Assembly: GCA_019914995.1 (NCBI GenBank)
Contig: CM034136.1
Span: forward strand, 1,689,270 to 1,753,269
Length of the DNA stretch: 64,000 nt
From: Acanthochlamys bracteata
Taxonomy: Eukaryota > Streptophyta > Magnoliopsida > Pandanales > Velloziaceae
Direction: 5' to 3'
Part shown: positions 35,701 to 51,736 of the stretch, one piece after another
Numbering within the stretch: the stretch's first letter is position 1
Layout: each line of letters begins with the position of its first letter
The notes under the pieces: generated by a model
The model's database searches: none
Seen by the model: the letters and a program-made list of their open reading frames with translations, nothing else
Told to the model about the DNA's origin: nothing
Translations under genes and position numbers: made by a program

Positions 35701-38700
35701 CTTATCTAATATTAATCAATTAAAAGCTATTAATTTGAACAAACAGAAGTAATTAAAAAGCGGTATTTTTACATTTGTAAGGCAGTATTTTACTATGTCG
35801 ATAAGGCGCATGTAAGAGAACATATAAACTAAAAACGACAATATCATAAGTTATGGAATTCTTTTTTTTTTTAATGTTTTGGGAGCATGCATGGAACATA
35901 TTGCAATTGCATGCAGGATGTCTAGGTGAAAGAAGAGCCTTACTTTCACAAGAAAGCAAACAAAAACACGTGTATGGTTTGTGTTACTTGAATTTAGATA
36001 CGCGTATGTATTTGAGTAACCTATGCAACGATAGTTGAATACAAAGAATGCTATGATATGGTCAAAAGTTAATTTGAATTTAACTTGTTTACTAAAAAGA
36101 GCACGAAATTTTCAAATGTCAAGTCTTAATGCCATTTCACTTTACATGTTTAATCAAGAAACTCCTAATCTCATATTAGTTGTTAAATATTGTATTTCCG
36201 ACCAATTAAATAATAAAACATGTCGAATAAGTATCCAATATGCTATTAATGATCTGAGTGTAGGTTATGAGGTTGTTAATCTCAATCAATTCACTTAGAG
36301 TGATTTTAAGAAAGGGACGTGTGTAAAGATAAAAGAGATGAAATAAGCAGTGAAGGACTTATTTGAATGATCTGAAAAATAAGTGTTTAGTGAAATAAGG
36401 AACCTATTTTTTAGGAGCTTAAATTTATTTTTAAGTAAAGAGCATATTTCATAAGTGTGCTTAGATGAAAAGAGTTTATTTTAAAATAAGTGAGGAAGTG
36501 TTTAGATACAAAAATACTTATAAGCTGAAGGAGAATGGAATGACTGAACACCCTAAGAATATAATGTCTTAATATATGTTAAACTTATAAATCCTTTTCA
36601 TATATAACTTAACTTAATTTACTTTAACATTTTTAAACATGCTTAAAAACTAATATTTTAATAATAATTTGTGGTCCGGACACAAACGAGATTTTCTAAA
36701 TAATCGAGGGCAATTTCGTTGGAAACTTAAGAACACAGGTACCATTTTTAAAAATTATCGAGGGCAAAAAAGTTATTCAATATCACTGTGTAGCTTATAA
36801 ATAGCGGCTTATTTCAATAAATAGCATAGAATTATTTTTAAAATAGCCATGATAAGCAACTTATAAGCACTTCACCTAAACACCAAGTTTATTTTTTGGA
36901 GCTTATTTAAGCTTATAAGCCCAAACAAGCGATCCCATACAAGCCCGAAATATATAAAAATCAGCACACAAATACAAACAAAAGATATATTACATGGTTT
37001 AACCACTCTCATATAGTGCTTACATCCATATTTGAACTCAGTTTCTTTCATTTAGTATGTGTATGTCATCTCAAAAACATAGATCTAGACCTTTCTTTTG
37101 CGATCGGACACTTTTAAATAAGGCAATAATTGATTGCAACTTAGCTGCCCCTACTAACTTGACCTATAAGACTCTTTTCCACCAACGAAAGGTTTGTTGC
37201 CTCTAACGGCAAGTCCAAAAGGGTAACCTTTATTGTAAAAATACTCTATGCAATATAGTAACAACTGTCCTTGCACTTCATCAATGACCTTAATCACACC
37301 TTTATCTGAACAGTCCACTTGCCTACTCATATTGAGTTCTGCTTCTTTACTTCTCCTTAGAATTCTCACGACGAACTGCCATTTTTGAACTATTTCACCA
37401 AGCGGATAACTAAACTAGTTCGTTTGGAGCTTCTAATTACTTGTGGACGTCTCGTAGAAACCTTCACCTACACAGCTCAATACAGTTGGACTCTAGCCCA
37501 ATTGGCCTAATCAAGTTACGCTTGGGCCTAGATAATTAAGGTAACAACCTATCATCCAAACTTTATCTCATCAACTAGAAGTTGTTATGTCCGGATAGTA
37601 AAGTAGTATCTCATAGCTAAGAGAGATGGCTCATTTAGGATCCATCACTCGTTCATTTATTAATCTTAAGGAATGATGTGAAAAAATTCACATTCTCCTA
37701 AGTTTTTCCCTAAGTTTAGGAGAAACTCATTAGTCACAAAGCAGTGTATGTCTAACTCTAATTTGGTGCTGGGTGGTTAAACTCTACAATATTGCATAAG
37801 TAATCTCGTAACCTCTCTTGATAAACAATTACCTGACTTATTATTAATCCTTGTAGGCATTGCTTTGTACTTGATACTATCACCAAAATTTTGGGAGTTT
37901 TAAATGATCTGAAATTGCTTATGCAGAGATAAACAACAATAACAACAGACGGAGCCTTTCCTACTGGAGTGGGTCGGTTACATGAATACATTTTTTTTAA
38001 ATGCATTCGATTATATAATAGATTTATTGAAGGATCGAATTGCTCTAAATTCTTCGCTCCTATCCTAGGTTAAGTTAATTGTGATCTACCTTTATCATTC
38101 CTCCTCACTACACCTAGATTTCGATGCAGCACATTACTAGTATGGTACACCCAAACAAAATTTGAATTAAATAGATTCATATTATTAGAATTGACAAAGT
38201 CTTACGCTAACTATCAACCTACCACAAACCCTACTCCTTTATGCGGACTTAGGATTGGTTAAAATAAACATAGCGGTGTTTCGTGCCTATAGGGATAACT
38301 GGATAAAAAATAGCCAACATAGGTGCCTCCTTTATGATTCATGTATCAATTCATATATATTAGGCCTTTTATATATTTGCACATACAAGCGCTTGCTTTT
38401 TGCCATCTTGATTCGACCCATAAAATGTCAGAAAACAGAAGTTATGTAAAAAATGATTTTAAAGCAATCCATCTTGAAAAATCAATGTAGACAACTTTTG
38501 TTAAAAGATCATTTTTGCTATAATGAAAAAAAAGTTAAGTGATGTGCTTTTCTCAGTATAAAGAACACCTCTGTTTCTCTTCTTTGAGAAGACTGAAGCA
38601 ATGCGGCACAAGAGACAAGCTTTGAGTTCTCCCAACAAATTGGATCAAGCCCTTAAATAAGAAGCAAATCCTTATATAGAAGATCAAGAGAACAAAAACT

Positions 38701-41700
38701 ATGAAACTTTTCAATAATGACTACAAGATCTATTACTTTTGACTCACTAAATAACTCCACATTTATTATTAGATTAAATATTTTAATCTATCATCTCATT
38801 TGTACTTTTCTTTTCATTCAAATCATCTAATAGGCACCTAGTTCCTTCATGTAAAACAAGTCAACAAGCTAATGAAAAATAATCTTATGTTCATTATAGA
38901 GAAGTTCCATTTCCTTTATTCTATGAATCTTAATAGAGCCACATGTTATATTATTAAATTATTAATCTATCAGTAGTTGCCATAACTAGCCGATGAAAAA
39001 ATAATAATTAAGCCTCCAACATTCCCGAAATGCATTGCTCTAAACTTCTCTTTCATTTAAACCGTCGCTTAGGATACTTCATTATTTTATATAGAAGGAC
39101 TCGACAAGCTCAATGAAAAGTAATCTTTGACGATCCATAAAATTCTTGAAGAATAAACAAGAAAAGAGGGTATTTACAATCATAAAATCTAGAAACTAAA
39201 TCAAATAATGGATAATGTTAGGCCATGTGCAAACTATTGATACCTCGATCATGGAAATATATTTCACAGCGCAAATGTCCTCCATCCTTCTATAGACTTT
39301 ATTAATTTATCCATCATAGCATCATCATTCTATATATGCTCTAAACAACCTGCTTGAGTTCAGAATGTTATATCTTCTCACGAGCTTTAAGTTACTACAG
39401 GTCTTAAGATAGCAAAGTATGCAAAGTATGATGAATATCTTTGCTATTAAGGCTAGTCTTTGACCATCCAAGACCTAATAAGTCAGTTCAAGTTAGCCTG
39501 TTTCAGAACATACATGATATCTCATAGACACATGCCTTCAATGCTCAAGTAGCATTGCTTTGACTTGTTCCCTATATTGTGTTAGTTTTATGGACTACCT
39601 AATATTAGCAAATAAACACTTGGAGAGCTACAAGAGAAACAAGTCTAAAGGTCTCATGGATGATACTGAAGAAAAAAAAACAAACAAGGTGCTATACGTA
39701 ACCATTTACTCTAGTTAAACCTAACGAACTAACAAAGGTAATGAGGTTGTGCAACTTGAGTTTGCTTCTCCAGCTTTTACGAATCTAAACTAGTTATGGT
39801 GCTTACTCATAACAGTGTATGACTTCCTAACAAGACTTCATTCCAACCTCATCTTATTTGTCTAAGAGAAATAATTTTAAGCTCCAGTATAGGGATGCCA
39901 ATATTTTGGTAGCTCTTAAATTTATATCTCCCCTTAAAGAGATAAGAATATTGACAACGTAAACACAAAGAAGAATCAAACCTGAAAATTAAATCCACTA
40001 ATGGAGGAACATATCCAAGCAATACTGTTTGAAAGAAGGAAGACTGCTGCAAAGTGGAATTTGAAATTATGCAAGAACAAGCCTGAGCTTTTATTGTGCT
40101 CCTCAAGCTATTACCTGATAACCCAATCCATTAAATGGAGAAACATATCCCATTGGTAATGCTCCAAACAAGGAAGTCTGCTGCAAATTGGAATTTGAAA
40201 TGTTAGAAGAATGAGCTTGAGCTTTTTGTGCCCTTCGAGCTTGCCTTTCCTTCTCTGTGTCAGCCCACTTGACAACCAATGGGACACTTGAGCCCTGCAT
40301 AAAAGAACTACATATGAATGTTCTCAAGCTTAAAGGTTCATGGTCTGATAGCTAAGCTCATTATGTATAACATGCTACTGCACATCTCACTGATATAAAA
40401 AAGTTAGAAGAATATCAAGCAGAAAGATGCAAACAGCTGGCAAATCATTTTACTGCTTAGCAAACAAAGGTCTTGTGACTTCTAGCTAAAAAAATTTAAG
40501 CAACACTAGTTCATCCAGAATCTCTTCACTTCATGATCCTTATTCACTATTAAATACTTCTATTCAAATTGAGCACCAAGAGCAAAGAGGAACAGTGCAT
40601 TTGAACTGGCCGTATGTGCTAAAATAGTAAAATGTAAGAGTTCATGTCAATGAGATGCCTCTCCTGTATGAGGTAAATGCTTGAGATCTAGAAAAAGAAA
40701 AATACAAATTGCCAGTTTGCATGACGCTCTCATTTGACAATACAGAAGAAAAGAAATCCATAAAAGTTTCCTCCTATAAGACAGGTAGGATGCTTGTCTG
40801 GAACCATGAAAAGCAGAGGACTGCTACCAAGAGACAACATGACAGCAGATGCCGTATAATGATATTTGTCGTATGGCTCCAGAATGGTTAAAGTTCTAGC
40901 AAATGGAAACTAAATAAAAAGCCAAAAGTTCAAGTGGAGAAGCCAAACATAAGTGACAACTTCAGTTCAGTTTTCCAGATCAATAGCACACGTGCAACTA
41001 CATGTGTCGCATCAATCTGAAGATTATCGAGTCCATATCCTTGTGCCTGTAACACAAGACAACAGCCAACTCTGACAACCTAACCTACATCAGAAGTCTG
41101 TGTCTAACTCCAAGAAACATTGGGTTAGACAACCATTACTGCACATAAAGATCACAGAGGAAGACAGTAGGTTTATAATTTAATTGAAACATTAGCTTCT
41201 GGGAGAGAACTTTAACCAAGATCATGCAACCTTTATTGTATGGACCTCTCTGTGAGAGGCTTTTCACATGTTTCATGTTCTAGATCTTTTTATCATTAAA
41301 GAAAAAATTCTCTTTCAACAGTGGAGCAAGTACAATCAAGTAGTATACAAGTTTGTCCATTTGTAGGCTATTTTACATTGTTAGCAAACAGTCTAGGCTA
41401 ACTCTGATGATAAAAGATGAAAAGAAGCTCAAGTGTTGGTAATAGATACCTCCATCCTATGCTTTCCATTTAGAGCCTCTAAAGCTGCAACAGCTTGTTC
41501 TTTTGCGTCATACTTAAGAAAAGCACAACCTGCTATAATCAGTAATATGGGAGAAGATAAAAAGGAACTTTAATGGCGTAGTGGCACCAAGAAAATTGCT
41601 GGAGAAGGTTGCGTTCAGAAGAAATTTGTAAGATGACGAGAAAGGAAAGTATACCTTTGCTTGTTTGTTGAGAACCTCTTAGTACTTGTAGATCTTTAAT

Positions 41701-44700
41701 GTTACCATACTTTGAGAACAAGGAAGATACTTCAGCTTCAGTCACATTCTTTGGCAACATACCAACAAAAAGCTTGTGCTCTGCCAATTTTTTTATATTT
41801 TAGAATTGATAATTGTAACCATAAATGTAAAGGGTTTGTAATAAGTAAACAGCGCAAAATCCCAATGAAGTAAGATGTTAATGAACAAAGCAACAATGCC
41901 TTGTGAAAATAACAAGAATGTTTTTACTTTGGATCAGGTAAGTATCACACCTAGTCTTTCCAACTCGCCATCTGCATACTTAACTTGCATTGGACTAGAA
42001 GCCTGGATTCATAAGCACAAGGTTCTTAGTTAGATTAAGAAAGATTCTGTGAATGTCTTCTATCATTGTATCTCATATACACATCTAAATGAAATTTCAA
42101 CAGATTCATTTAGAACTTCAATGTCAAATAATAAGCACTACTGGAAATCTTACTTGACAATATTCTCTAATATTCTTAGAATTGCATAAGAGCAGCTTCC
42201 TAGCAATCAGGTCAACCCGTATAGTAGATTGCTCCGGGATGATATGGATATGCAACTCTATGCCGACCAAACAACTTAGTCGAAAAAGAACAATCTCGGG
42301 CTATCATCAATACGCAACTAACATTTGTTATTCCGTACATGAAGAATGCTTCAACCAATGTCTTAAAAAATGATAAGACATCTGCATGTTAGTGGCTATT
42401 TGCAAGATTTGGCAGTTGCTATCTTGAAATACTAAAAAAATCTTTAGAATCGAGGGGTACCCTCAATTAGGATGAAAGCAGGGTTTTTTATCCCAGTAGT
42501 AGGATTAGTTAATCAAGTATGTCAAATGTCTAACTAATTAGTTAAATATGTAAGATATCTAATTAATTAGTTAATCAAGTATTGTCCACTATGATCTCTT
42601 GTTCACCTAGCCTCCAATTGAAATAACGAAAAGGGTGTTATACTAGTAGTTGTACATTTTCATCATCATATTTATAAAACGGAATCTAAAACTCTATCAC
42701 ACTGCACCTAGGCCATGAACATTTAAGGGGGAAAAAGGAAAGTCTCAATGATAAGATGTCAAAGATAACTACACACGAAAAAAGATAATATGTTACAAAT
42801 CCTTTCCAATCATCTTCCTGATAACTATAGATTAATTTGAACAACACTCAATCTCCTTTGGGACATACGCAAACGTTGACGTATTAAAAGTAATTATCTT
42901 GAAAAAGGTTGAGATCTTGGGAATTAAACAGTAAAGACAGGCAACAAGAGAAAAGAGATGAAACTTTATGTGGGAAACCCTCGGAGAGGGAAAAGCCATG
43001 ATTAACACACTATTTTCAGCAAGTCAGAGTAGAAGTGCCTCTCTCTCTCTCTCTCTCTCCCAAGCAGTTGCATCCTCTCATATGGCTACAATGACCATTT
43101 ATAAGACTGGTGAAGCTAGGAAGGGAACAAATACATAACAACCAAGCACAACTTAATTAGAAGAACTCTCTATTGATAGGATGAATGTAAAATTATAATA
43201 TGCTCTTGTATATGTCACAAGCTACACTGTTTTCTTTTATGAACTTGCATTACATTCTAGCTTCACCAAACGAAAGATTGACCTTTATGTGGACGCTCTT
43301 TGGCCTATATGAGCTCAACCAAGTATGTCATTACCCAAGTATTTGTACATCAACATGCACACATTCTACTCATGAGTCCAATCTTCATTAGATAGTCAAA
43401 GTAACTTTACTCACTTATAATTTAAAACTCTTGGTGGTTCTCTAATGACATTCTTGAAGCAAGAAACTGCTCTCATCTGCATCAATGCTTTCGGGGAGGA
43501 CACAAATTCACAGAAGTCCTATACTGTGAGTTGACCATTGCAAGAAAATGACTTCAAAACATATGAATTACACCCAACCACTTTATATCTAGCTAATCCA
43601 ACACAAATATGAGATGCACACTTAATTGAAATGTGGAACTTCCAATAAACGACCATTGTCATACTATAAATGCATGGATTCGCTAAGTAGCTCCAACAAA
43701 AACATCACGTGCTACTGTATGTGCTACATATCTTTAACGACTATTGACCACCATGAATGCATGGACTACCTCTACTACCTACTGACCACCACATCTCTGC
43801 AAAAAACCTTCTACTCTACTGACTACTGACTGCAGAGACATATCTCTCCATGTTCTTAATTAACCATCAATTCAAGAAGTTAGTAGCCTTTAAATTACTA
43901 AGAATGCTCAGGTCCCTAGACCCCCTTTTTCCATGTAAATATTGAAATTTGAGGGGCTTTGTCTCTCCAATTCACTTTTGTAGCATCTTACTCTTCTTTG
44001 TCCAAAGATCATATGCTCCATGAGAGCAAGTTGTCTTTGGTCCAATGCACCATTTTGGCATACCATCTTGGGATAAGAAATTTATCAACAAATGCACAAC
44101 TACCCACACCATAAAGACCTAGATTATCTTCATGACACTATTCAGCTCCAGCATCCCAAAAATTTTTAAACCTTACATTTTATATGAAAGTTTTTAAAGC
44201 CTTGTATTAGTTGGACCTAGTGTACAAAAAATCTAACATATAAAGTGAAGTCTTAACTATGCAAACTAGACATAATATAAGTTTCGGTGACTCCAAATGA
44301 AAATATTCGACAACAAGAAATAGACACTTGTATTTAACTGTAAATGGTGCAAATTGGAGATGTTTATTAGAAGACTGAGGTACAGATGCTACACTTATGA
44401 AATGCACTTACAGCGAGTAAATCTCGTCTGCTGGTACATTCACAAGCTGTAGAAAGGGCCTTTATTATAATGCAATCACTTGGGAAAAACAAGAAGTTGG
44501 AAAGTTATTGAAATAGCCACTTCCACCACTAACTAAACCTATACAAAAAACGCCTCCACATAAAGACAATTAAAAGATTCGCAACCGATGCAAGAAGATC
44601 TAGTCTAAATCATCAGAACTGAATATATATAGGAAAAAGCAATTTACATACAAGATATCAGCTAGTTACAATTGCAGGCAAGTCATTGGTAAAAGGTGGA

Positions 44701-45968
44701 TAATATGTGAATCAAGGTTGGGTTTCCATGATGCGATAATTATCGCCTATATCCTTTATGCAATTCTCCTTTAAAGAAAGGAAGTTGGCATTGGACATAC
44801 AATCAGATTTCCATATATACTCAATGCATCTTTCAGTAACCAATAATCTCACCGCCGCAATTACCTTTTGTTCTTTTGTGGAGTTGCAACCCACCAGCAA
44901 ATATTCCAAGGGCCTGGCCATCCATGTATTTCGTAACTTCATAAATTTTGCATGACAAAATGGAGCTTATTGATAGTCTAAAGATGACAAAATCACTTAT
45001 TGAATAAGATACTTGATAGTCCATTTATGTAGCAAATCATATATTGATATTTGGTCCCTAAAGACAACAATGTCAGGCATCTAAAAGTGGTGGGAGACGC
45101 CAAAATAAAAGCCTAGGTGAAGCGTCATGCTTGAAATGTAAGAATTACTAGCTCAACTTCACTTCAAGACAATCTGCAAATAGAAAATTGATACAAATTT
45201 TCCACTGGAGGGCACCAATATGCACGCACAAAAGCAGCCTGTTTCTTCCCATTTCATGAAAAACCACCCATATAGTGAAAGAATTCAACAGAGACCAGCT
45301 CAATACACAGCTTCAACAAATTCCCAATCATTATCAGGCAGAGTCAAGTTCATTTTCTTCACATCAAAATAGCCATGGCAGATCTGACAACACCTAGAAA
45401 ACCCTAATTCTCTTTCGTACCAGATTCTTTAAATCCCCTATTTTATCACAAAGCCACCATAATTTTCCCACATTACAAAACCATAGCGATTCAACACAGA
45501 TCCAGCATATAAACTACCAAAATCTCAATACCGAAATCAGGCATTGCAGCGAATTAATATATAATGTGTTACCCAGGGAAGCGTCTTCTTGTTATGGCAG
45601 GCACTGACCGCCTTGTCTGCCTCCTCTCTCGACGGGCAGATCACAAAACAACACCCTGCACCAACCGAAAATTAACCAATACAAAATCCAGAGCAAATTT
45701 TCGTAATCCAAATTTAAAACAAACACTACTGGACCAACCAACAAATTTCAATTTTCAAAGATCAAGAAAGACGTTGACCTCGGGAAGCCTTGGTTGCTTT
45801 ATCCTTGATGATATTGACATCGTCGATTATCGCGAACTCTTTAAACAACGCGAGCAGCTGTGACTCCGTGAAATGTTTCGGCACTTGTCCGACGAACAGC
45901 TTCACGCTTTCCTTCTCTGGAGAAGATTCTTTCAATATGTCTCCATCCCCACTCTCCTGATCCGCCAT
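32770..45968 (-). CDS. BRN1: BRN1/BRN2-type CELF (Bruno-like) RNA-binding protein, 9 exons
   Basis: Exons: 45779-45968, 45573-45655, 41951-42002, 41655-41780, 41450-41529, 40115-40294, 33251-33584, 32996-33139, 32770-32921. All phases agree and give 446 residues, close to the Arabidopsis proteins. Three RRMs: RRM1 with LFVGQV (24-29) and RGCCFVIC (63-70); RRM2 with LFVGML (112-117) and KGCAFLKY (150-157); RRM3 with LFIYHI (355-360) and KCFGFVSF (394-401). RRM1 and RRM2 are adjacent, and a Ser/Gly/Tyr/Gln-rich linker of about 150 residues precedes RRM3, the CELF layout. Arabidopsis BRN1/BRN2 bind U-rich 3' UTR elements such as that of SOC1 and repress flowering; the same role here is inference. 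Start: ATG in an acidic [10 protein letters not shown] leader, with GA-rich 5' DNA. Introns 2 (3.6 kb) and 6 (6.5 kb) are large. I cannot decide BRN1 versus BRN2. Confidence 0.93.
36350..36935. repeat. MITE-like repeat in BRN1 intron 6
   Basis: Words such as 'AAATAAGTGTTTAG', 'GGAGCTTAAATTTATTTTTAAG' (36415) and their mirrored forms 'GGAGCTTATTTAAGCTTATAAGC' and 'CACCTAAACACCAAG' (36870-36920) point to one or two non-autonomous elements. Exact ends and target duplication were not resolved. Confidence 0.4.
37080..39960. other. BRN1 intron 6, remaining sequence
   Basis: Mixed intronic DNA with short frames on both strands; the minus-strand frame at 37154-37369 looks slightly protein-like but I do not recognise it. 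Probably old transposon remains. Confidence 0.3.
39982..40091 (-). pseudogene. Decayed tandem copy of the 3' half of BRN1 exon 6
   Basis: On the minus strand this segment reads [20 protein letters not shown] and onward, matching [20 protein letters not shown] at the end of exon 6 (40115-40225). The alignment is gap-free and stop-free over about 36 codons, with a one-base deletion near the end and a preserved CAG|GTTTG donor. Only 24 bp separate it from exon 6, too short for an intron, so it could only be used instead of the exon 6 end, through its own CTCAG acceptor. Most likely a dead exon duplicate. Confidence 0.75.
43039..43058. repeat. (CT)n microsatellite in BRN1 intron 2
   Basis: Ten CT units. 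The flanking sequence just before ('TATGTGGGAAACCCTCGGAGAGGG') resembles LTR or retroelement ends but no element could be bounded. Confidence 0.85.
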
Positions 45969-46117
45969 TGCTCTCTCTCTCTACCCCTTCTTCTCAGATC
46001 TATCCTCACACTTCTCTGATTATTGATTGATCTGTTAAACTTATGTAACCAGTTGATTGATGATTGAAACTGAATTGAATAATGATTAGAGAAAGAGAAT
46101 GTTAATTCTTCAGTCAA

Positions 46118-48256
<2,139 letters not shown>

Positions 48257-50870
48257 CTGCAACAAGAAACCAAAAACAGGAAAATCAGGATGCACTCAAC
48301 AAATGAAAAGATATTGTAATTGACCAAATTTAAACACGGATGCTTTCAGCAGACATCTGACTACAAAAGTCAGACATCGAAAATTTACGAAGCATCTAAG
48401 AAGATCAATTTGAAAAGATCAACCCACATAGATAGAGGTAGCTAACAAATCAAGCAACCGATCAGTAGCAGTTTGCAATTGTTAGAAGCTATGAGAAAGA
48501 AAAGAATCACAGCTATAACAATTGCTTCATCCAGCAGACTTATATTCAGTCTATACCTTAGAAAGATTAAATGACAACGCTATTAACGATTGAATTTCCA
48601 TAGCAAATACTTTCAGCATGGTTTGGTGCTTCAATCTCAAAAATCAAAAACAATAGCCAGCGGTATGTCGGTTGGCGTGAGTCAACACAATATTTCAACT
48701 TTATGGCCTTCTACATGCTTTCGTTCTCACCAATTTCTTCCTCTTTCTCTTTTTACTCTTTACTATGAGATCTTAACAGAAGTTAATAACACATATGAAC
48801 ACAAACAAGTTGTATGTATGTGAAGATAAGAAGTTCTAACAAGTGGAATTTATTGTTGGTTTAATACAATAAGCCATATGGAATTATACGGTATAAGAGG
48901 AAAATATCCACAGAAAAGTACACTACGGAGTTTTCACTTCATTCATCACTTCCATGCAATCTTAAAAAAATTTATTTATTTGGGTACAATAGTTTTAATA
49001 AATAAATTACGGAAGTTTTAAAACTATTGTCATGATAGAATAAGAGACGCTATAAATATAATTAATTTGTCAATCTCTTTTTCCAAAAATTTTAAATAAA
49101 ACTACTATAGTAAAAGCTCAGTTCATAATAGCAGATTTAATATATAAAGAGCGCGTCTTGGAGCAACGTTTTATAAACTACTTTTCAATTTTTTTTCATT
49201 TCATATTTTTTAATATATATTTTATATGTATATAAAAAATTTATTTAAAAATTTAAAAAATATAAAAAATTTTACGAAATAAAATATTTTTTTATATATA
49301 TTTATTTTTTTTAGAATTAAAAAAAATAAAATTCGTTTTTAAAAAAATAAAAATATTTTTTATTTCAAAAAATTCTATTTTATAAACTCTCATAAATACC
49401 CAAATATACTTTACTCGTAAATTGCTTCTATATGCTTTTTATTTATGATTAAGTAGTAACTATTTGATATATGGAGAATGATAATTGATGGCATCAAAGT
49501 TTTTTTATCATTAAATATGACTTTTGGGCTCATTGATTTGACGTGCTCTGTTGTTTTAGAGGTTTTTATTTACGATGTGTTATGTCATCACATTATGGAA
49601 CAACCAAGGGCTTGCTTATTTGAAATTGGAAGATATTACCAAAAGTAAATTATAAAATAAGTTATTTAAAAAATAATTTTAAAAAATGATTTAACTTTTA
49701 TGAAAATGAATTAGAAAAGAAAATATTTATTTTTAAAATATAATTATTAAAAATAGATTAAAATGAGTTACAAATGAAATTTTTAGTAAAAAAAATCACA
49801 GAAAACTCTCGAAAATTTAATTTTTGACAAAAAAATTGAATTTCAAATATTAATAAACATGCTCCCAGATAAATCATGTTTGAGGTAGCTGAAAAATAAA
49901 ATTAAGAAAAAACTTTTCAAAATTTTCGTATGGATTTAAACAAAAAAGACTTATACATACAATTGTTCTATAATGTATAATTTATCATACTCACAAATTT
50001 TTGAGATTTTTACTATATTTTCTAAACTTTTTGGTTTAAAAAGCCCAAAAGTCATGCTAAATATACATACCTACTTATAGTCTGTCAGTTCTTGTATAAA
50101 TAAACTTATTGACCTTTGCAACAAATTAATATTCTGCAAAAAATAAATTTAAGATCTAAAACATGAATCTTGGAGCATGTTTCGCATTCTATTCATTTCA
50201 CAAATTCATTTTAATTTCTTATTTTTTCAAAACTTCTATATTATTTTAAATTTTATTTTTAAATTTGAAAATAAAGATAAATTGTATGTCATAAAACTTT
50301 TATGTATATAATTTTTATTATTTTTTAAAATGAAAAATTAAACTCATTTTCTGAATTATCAATTTTTTTTAAAAATTCTTATTTTAAGCGTTCTCTGACG
50401 ACCTCGAAATATGTAAAAATTACGAACAGTATACAACAATAAGTACAGGCTTTCATGACAAGTTTCAAAAAACTAAGGCCATATTTAGCAGTCTTTATCC
50501 TTATTTATCAAAACTTTAATCTTCAATTTTTCTTTTCTAACAAACCTTCTACTAGTATTCTTAGTTTTATTTTTCAAATTTGAAAAGTACAGATAAGTTA
50601 TATGTATAAATAATTATAGATTTACATGTATAACTTAATAAAAAAATTAAGCTCGTTTACTTAAAAATTAAAATAAGATTATTTTTAGAAAAAAATTATA
50701 TTTTAAGCACTTTTAACGTCCCCTCATTTAGAATTCAAAATGATAAATAAGATTATTCAAGGTAAACAACTACCATTGGATCACTCTATATAACAAATAA
50801 AAAGAAAAGTTGGATCTTGTTTAAACAATATCAGCAATCAAGCAAAAGAAGATCAGATCACACAAACGCC
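48257..50870. other. AT-rich intergenic DNA with Tourist-like remnants
   Basis: 49150-49420 repeats the interior pattern of the 20598/21320 family ('CTATTTTATAAACTCTCATAAATACCC' as a decayed end). Open frames at 48590 and elsewhere show no family content. No gene supported. Confidence 0.4.
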
Positions 50871-50875
50871 AATAG

Positions 50876-51458
50876 TGTTGGAAATAGCGAGTGTGTTCGG
50901 TTGTCGATAGACGCAGCAAAATATAAAACACACTCAAGGATTTTGCTTAAGCAATACGAGAATTGAGACAAGAGCAAGACAACTATAAGACAAGAGATTT
51001 ACGTAGGGAAAAACGAGAAAAAACCCCATAGGAAGGCAAACTAGCCTTTAAGAAAATCACTAGACCAAAGCAATTATAAACTTTTATGTTACACTTTAAG
51101 TGGGAACTCTCACTAGAATGCTTTGTTTTTATCTCTCACACTTGATGTGAGAATGATCCTTTCTCATTGCCTATTTTTTTTTCTCTCATCCAAGCAAATG
51201 CCTCTCATTCATATTTATAATGCCTCAAGAAAACTCTTAAACTTCCAAACGGTTGTCCATTCATCTTCCCACTACTTGTTCAAGTCTTTGGCTTTCCATC
51301 TTCCAAGAGATGTTTCAAAGTCCTTGACCGTTGGCTTTCCAACTTCTTGGGTGATGGTTCGTCTTCTTTGATCTTTGGCATTCCAATATGAATACACATT
51401 TAACTTGTTGCATTCTAATGAACCACTAATTTACATAGTGGTTTTACAATTTCTAACA
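50876..51458 (-). repeat. 3' LTR of the copia element
   Basis: Starts TGTTGGAAAT and ends ATTTCTAACA, 583 bp. Read on the plus strand; the pair of ends is a short inverted repeat TGTTrGAAAT. Short ORFs inside are repeated in the other LTR and are not genes. Confidence 0.93.
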
Positions 51459-51469
51459 ATCTCCCATTT
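51459..51469 (-). other. Polypurine tract of the copia element
   Basis: Minus strand AAATGGGAGAT immediately before the 3' LTR, the expected plus-strand primer site. Confidence 0.8.
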
Positions 51470-51736
51470 AAAGACACTTTGTAAATTGCAATCCAAGAAT
51501 AACAAGAAATCGATACGTAAGTGTCAAAATTCGATAACACTGAAAATAGGTACGACTGAGAGGAGTAGGGCTAGCACGCATGCTAGCTGACTTCCTTTAC
51601 CTCATACCGTTGCCTATCTTCCCCCGGTTCCATTGCTATCTTAAAGTGATTCCTTTCGGCTTTGAATGCTGTTCCCCATTGTGGTTCCATACAGAGATCT
51701 ACAATAGAAAAAATATGTCAAGAGTTACCGCCTCAA

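Noticed and set aside
35753-36298. ORFs inside BRN1 intron 6
   Set aside because: Short, unrelated frames on both strands without domains.
44712-45024. ORFs in BRN1 intron 2
   Set aside because: Overlapping antisense frames; no recognisable protein.
51123-51371. 82-residue ORF repeated at 54314
   Set aside because: Lies inside both LTRs, so it is repeated with them and is not a gene.
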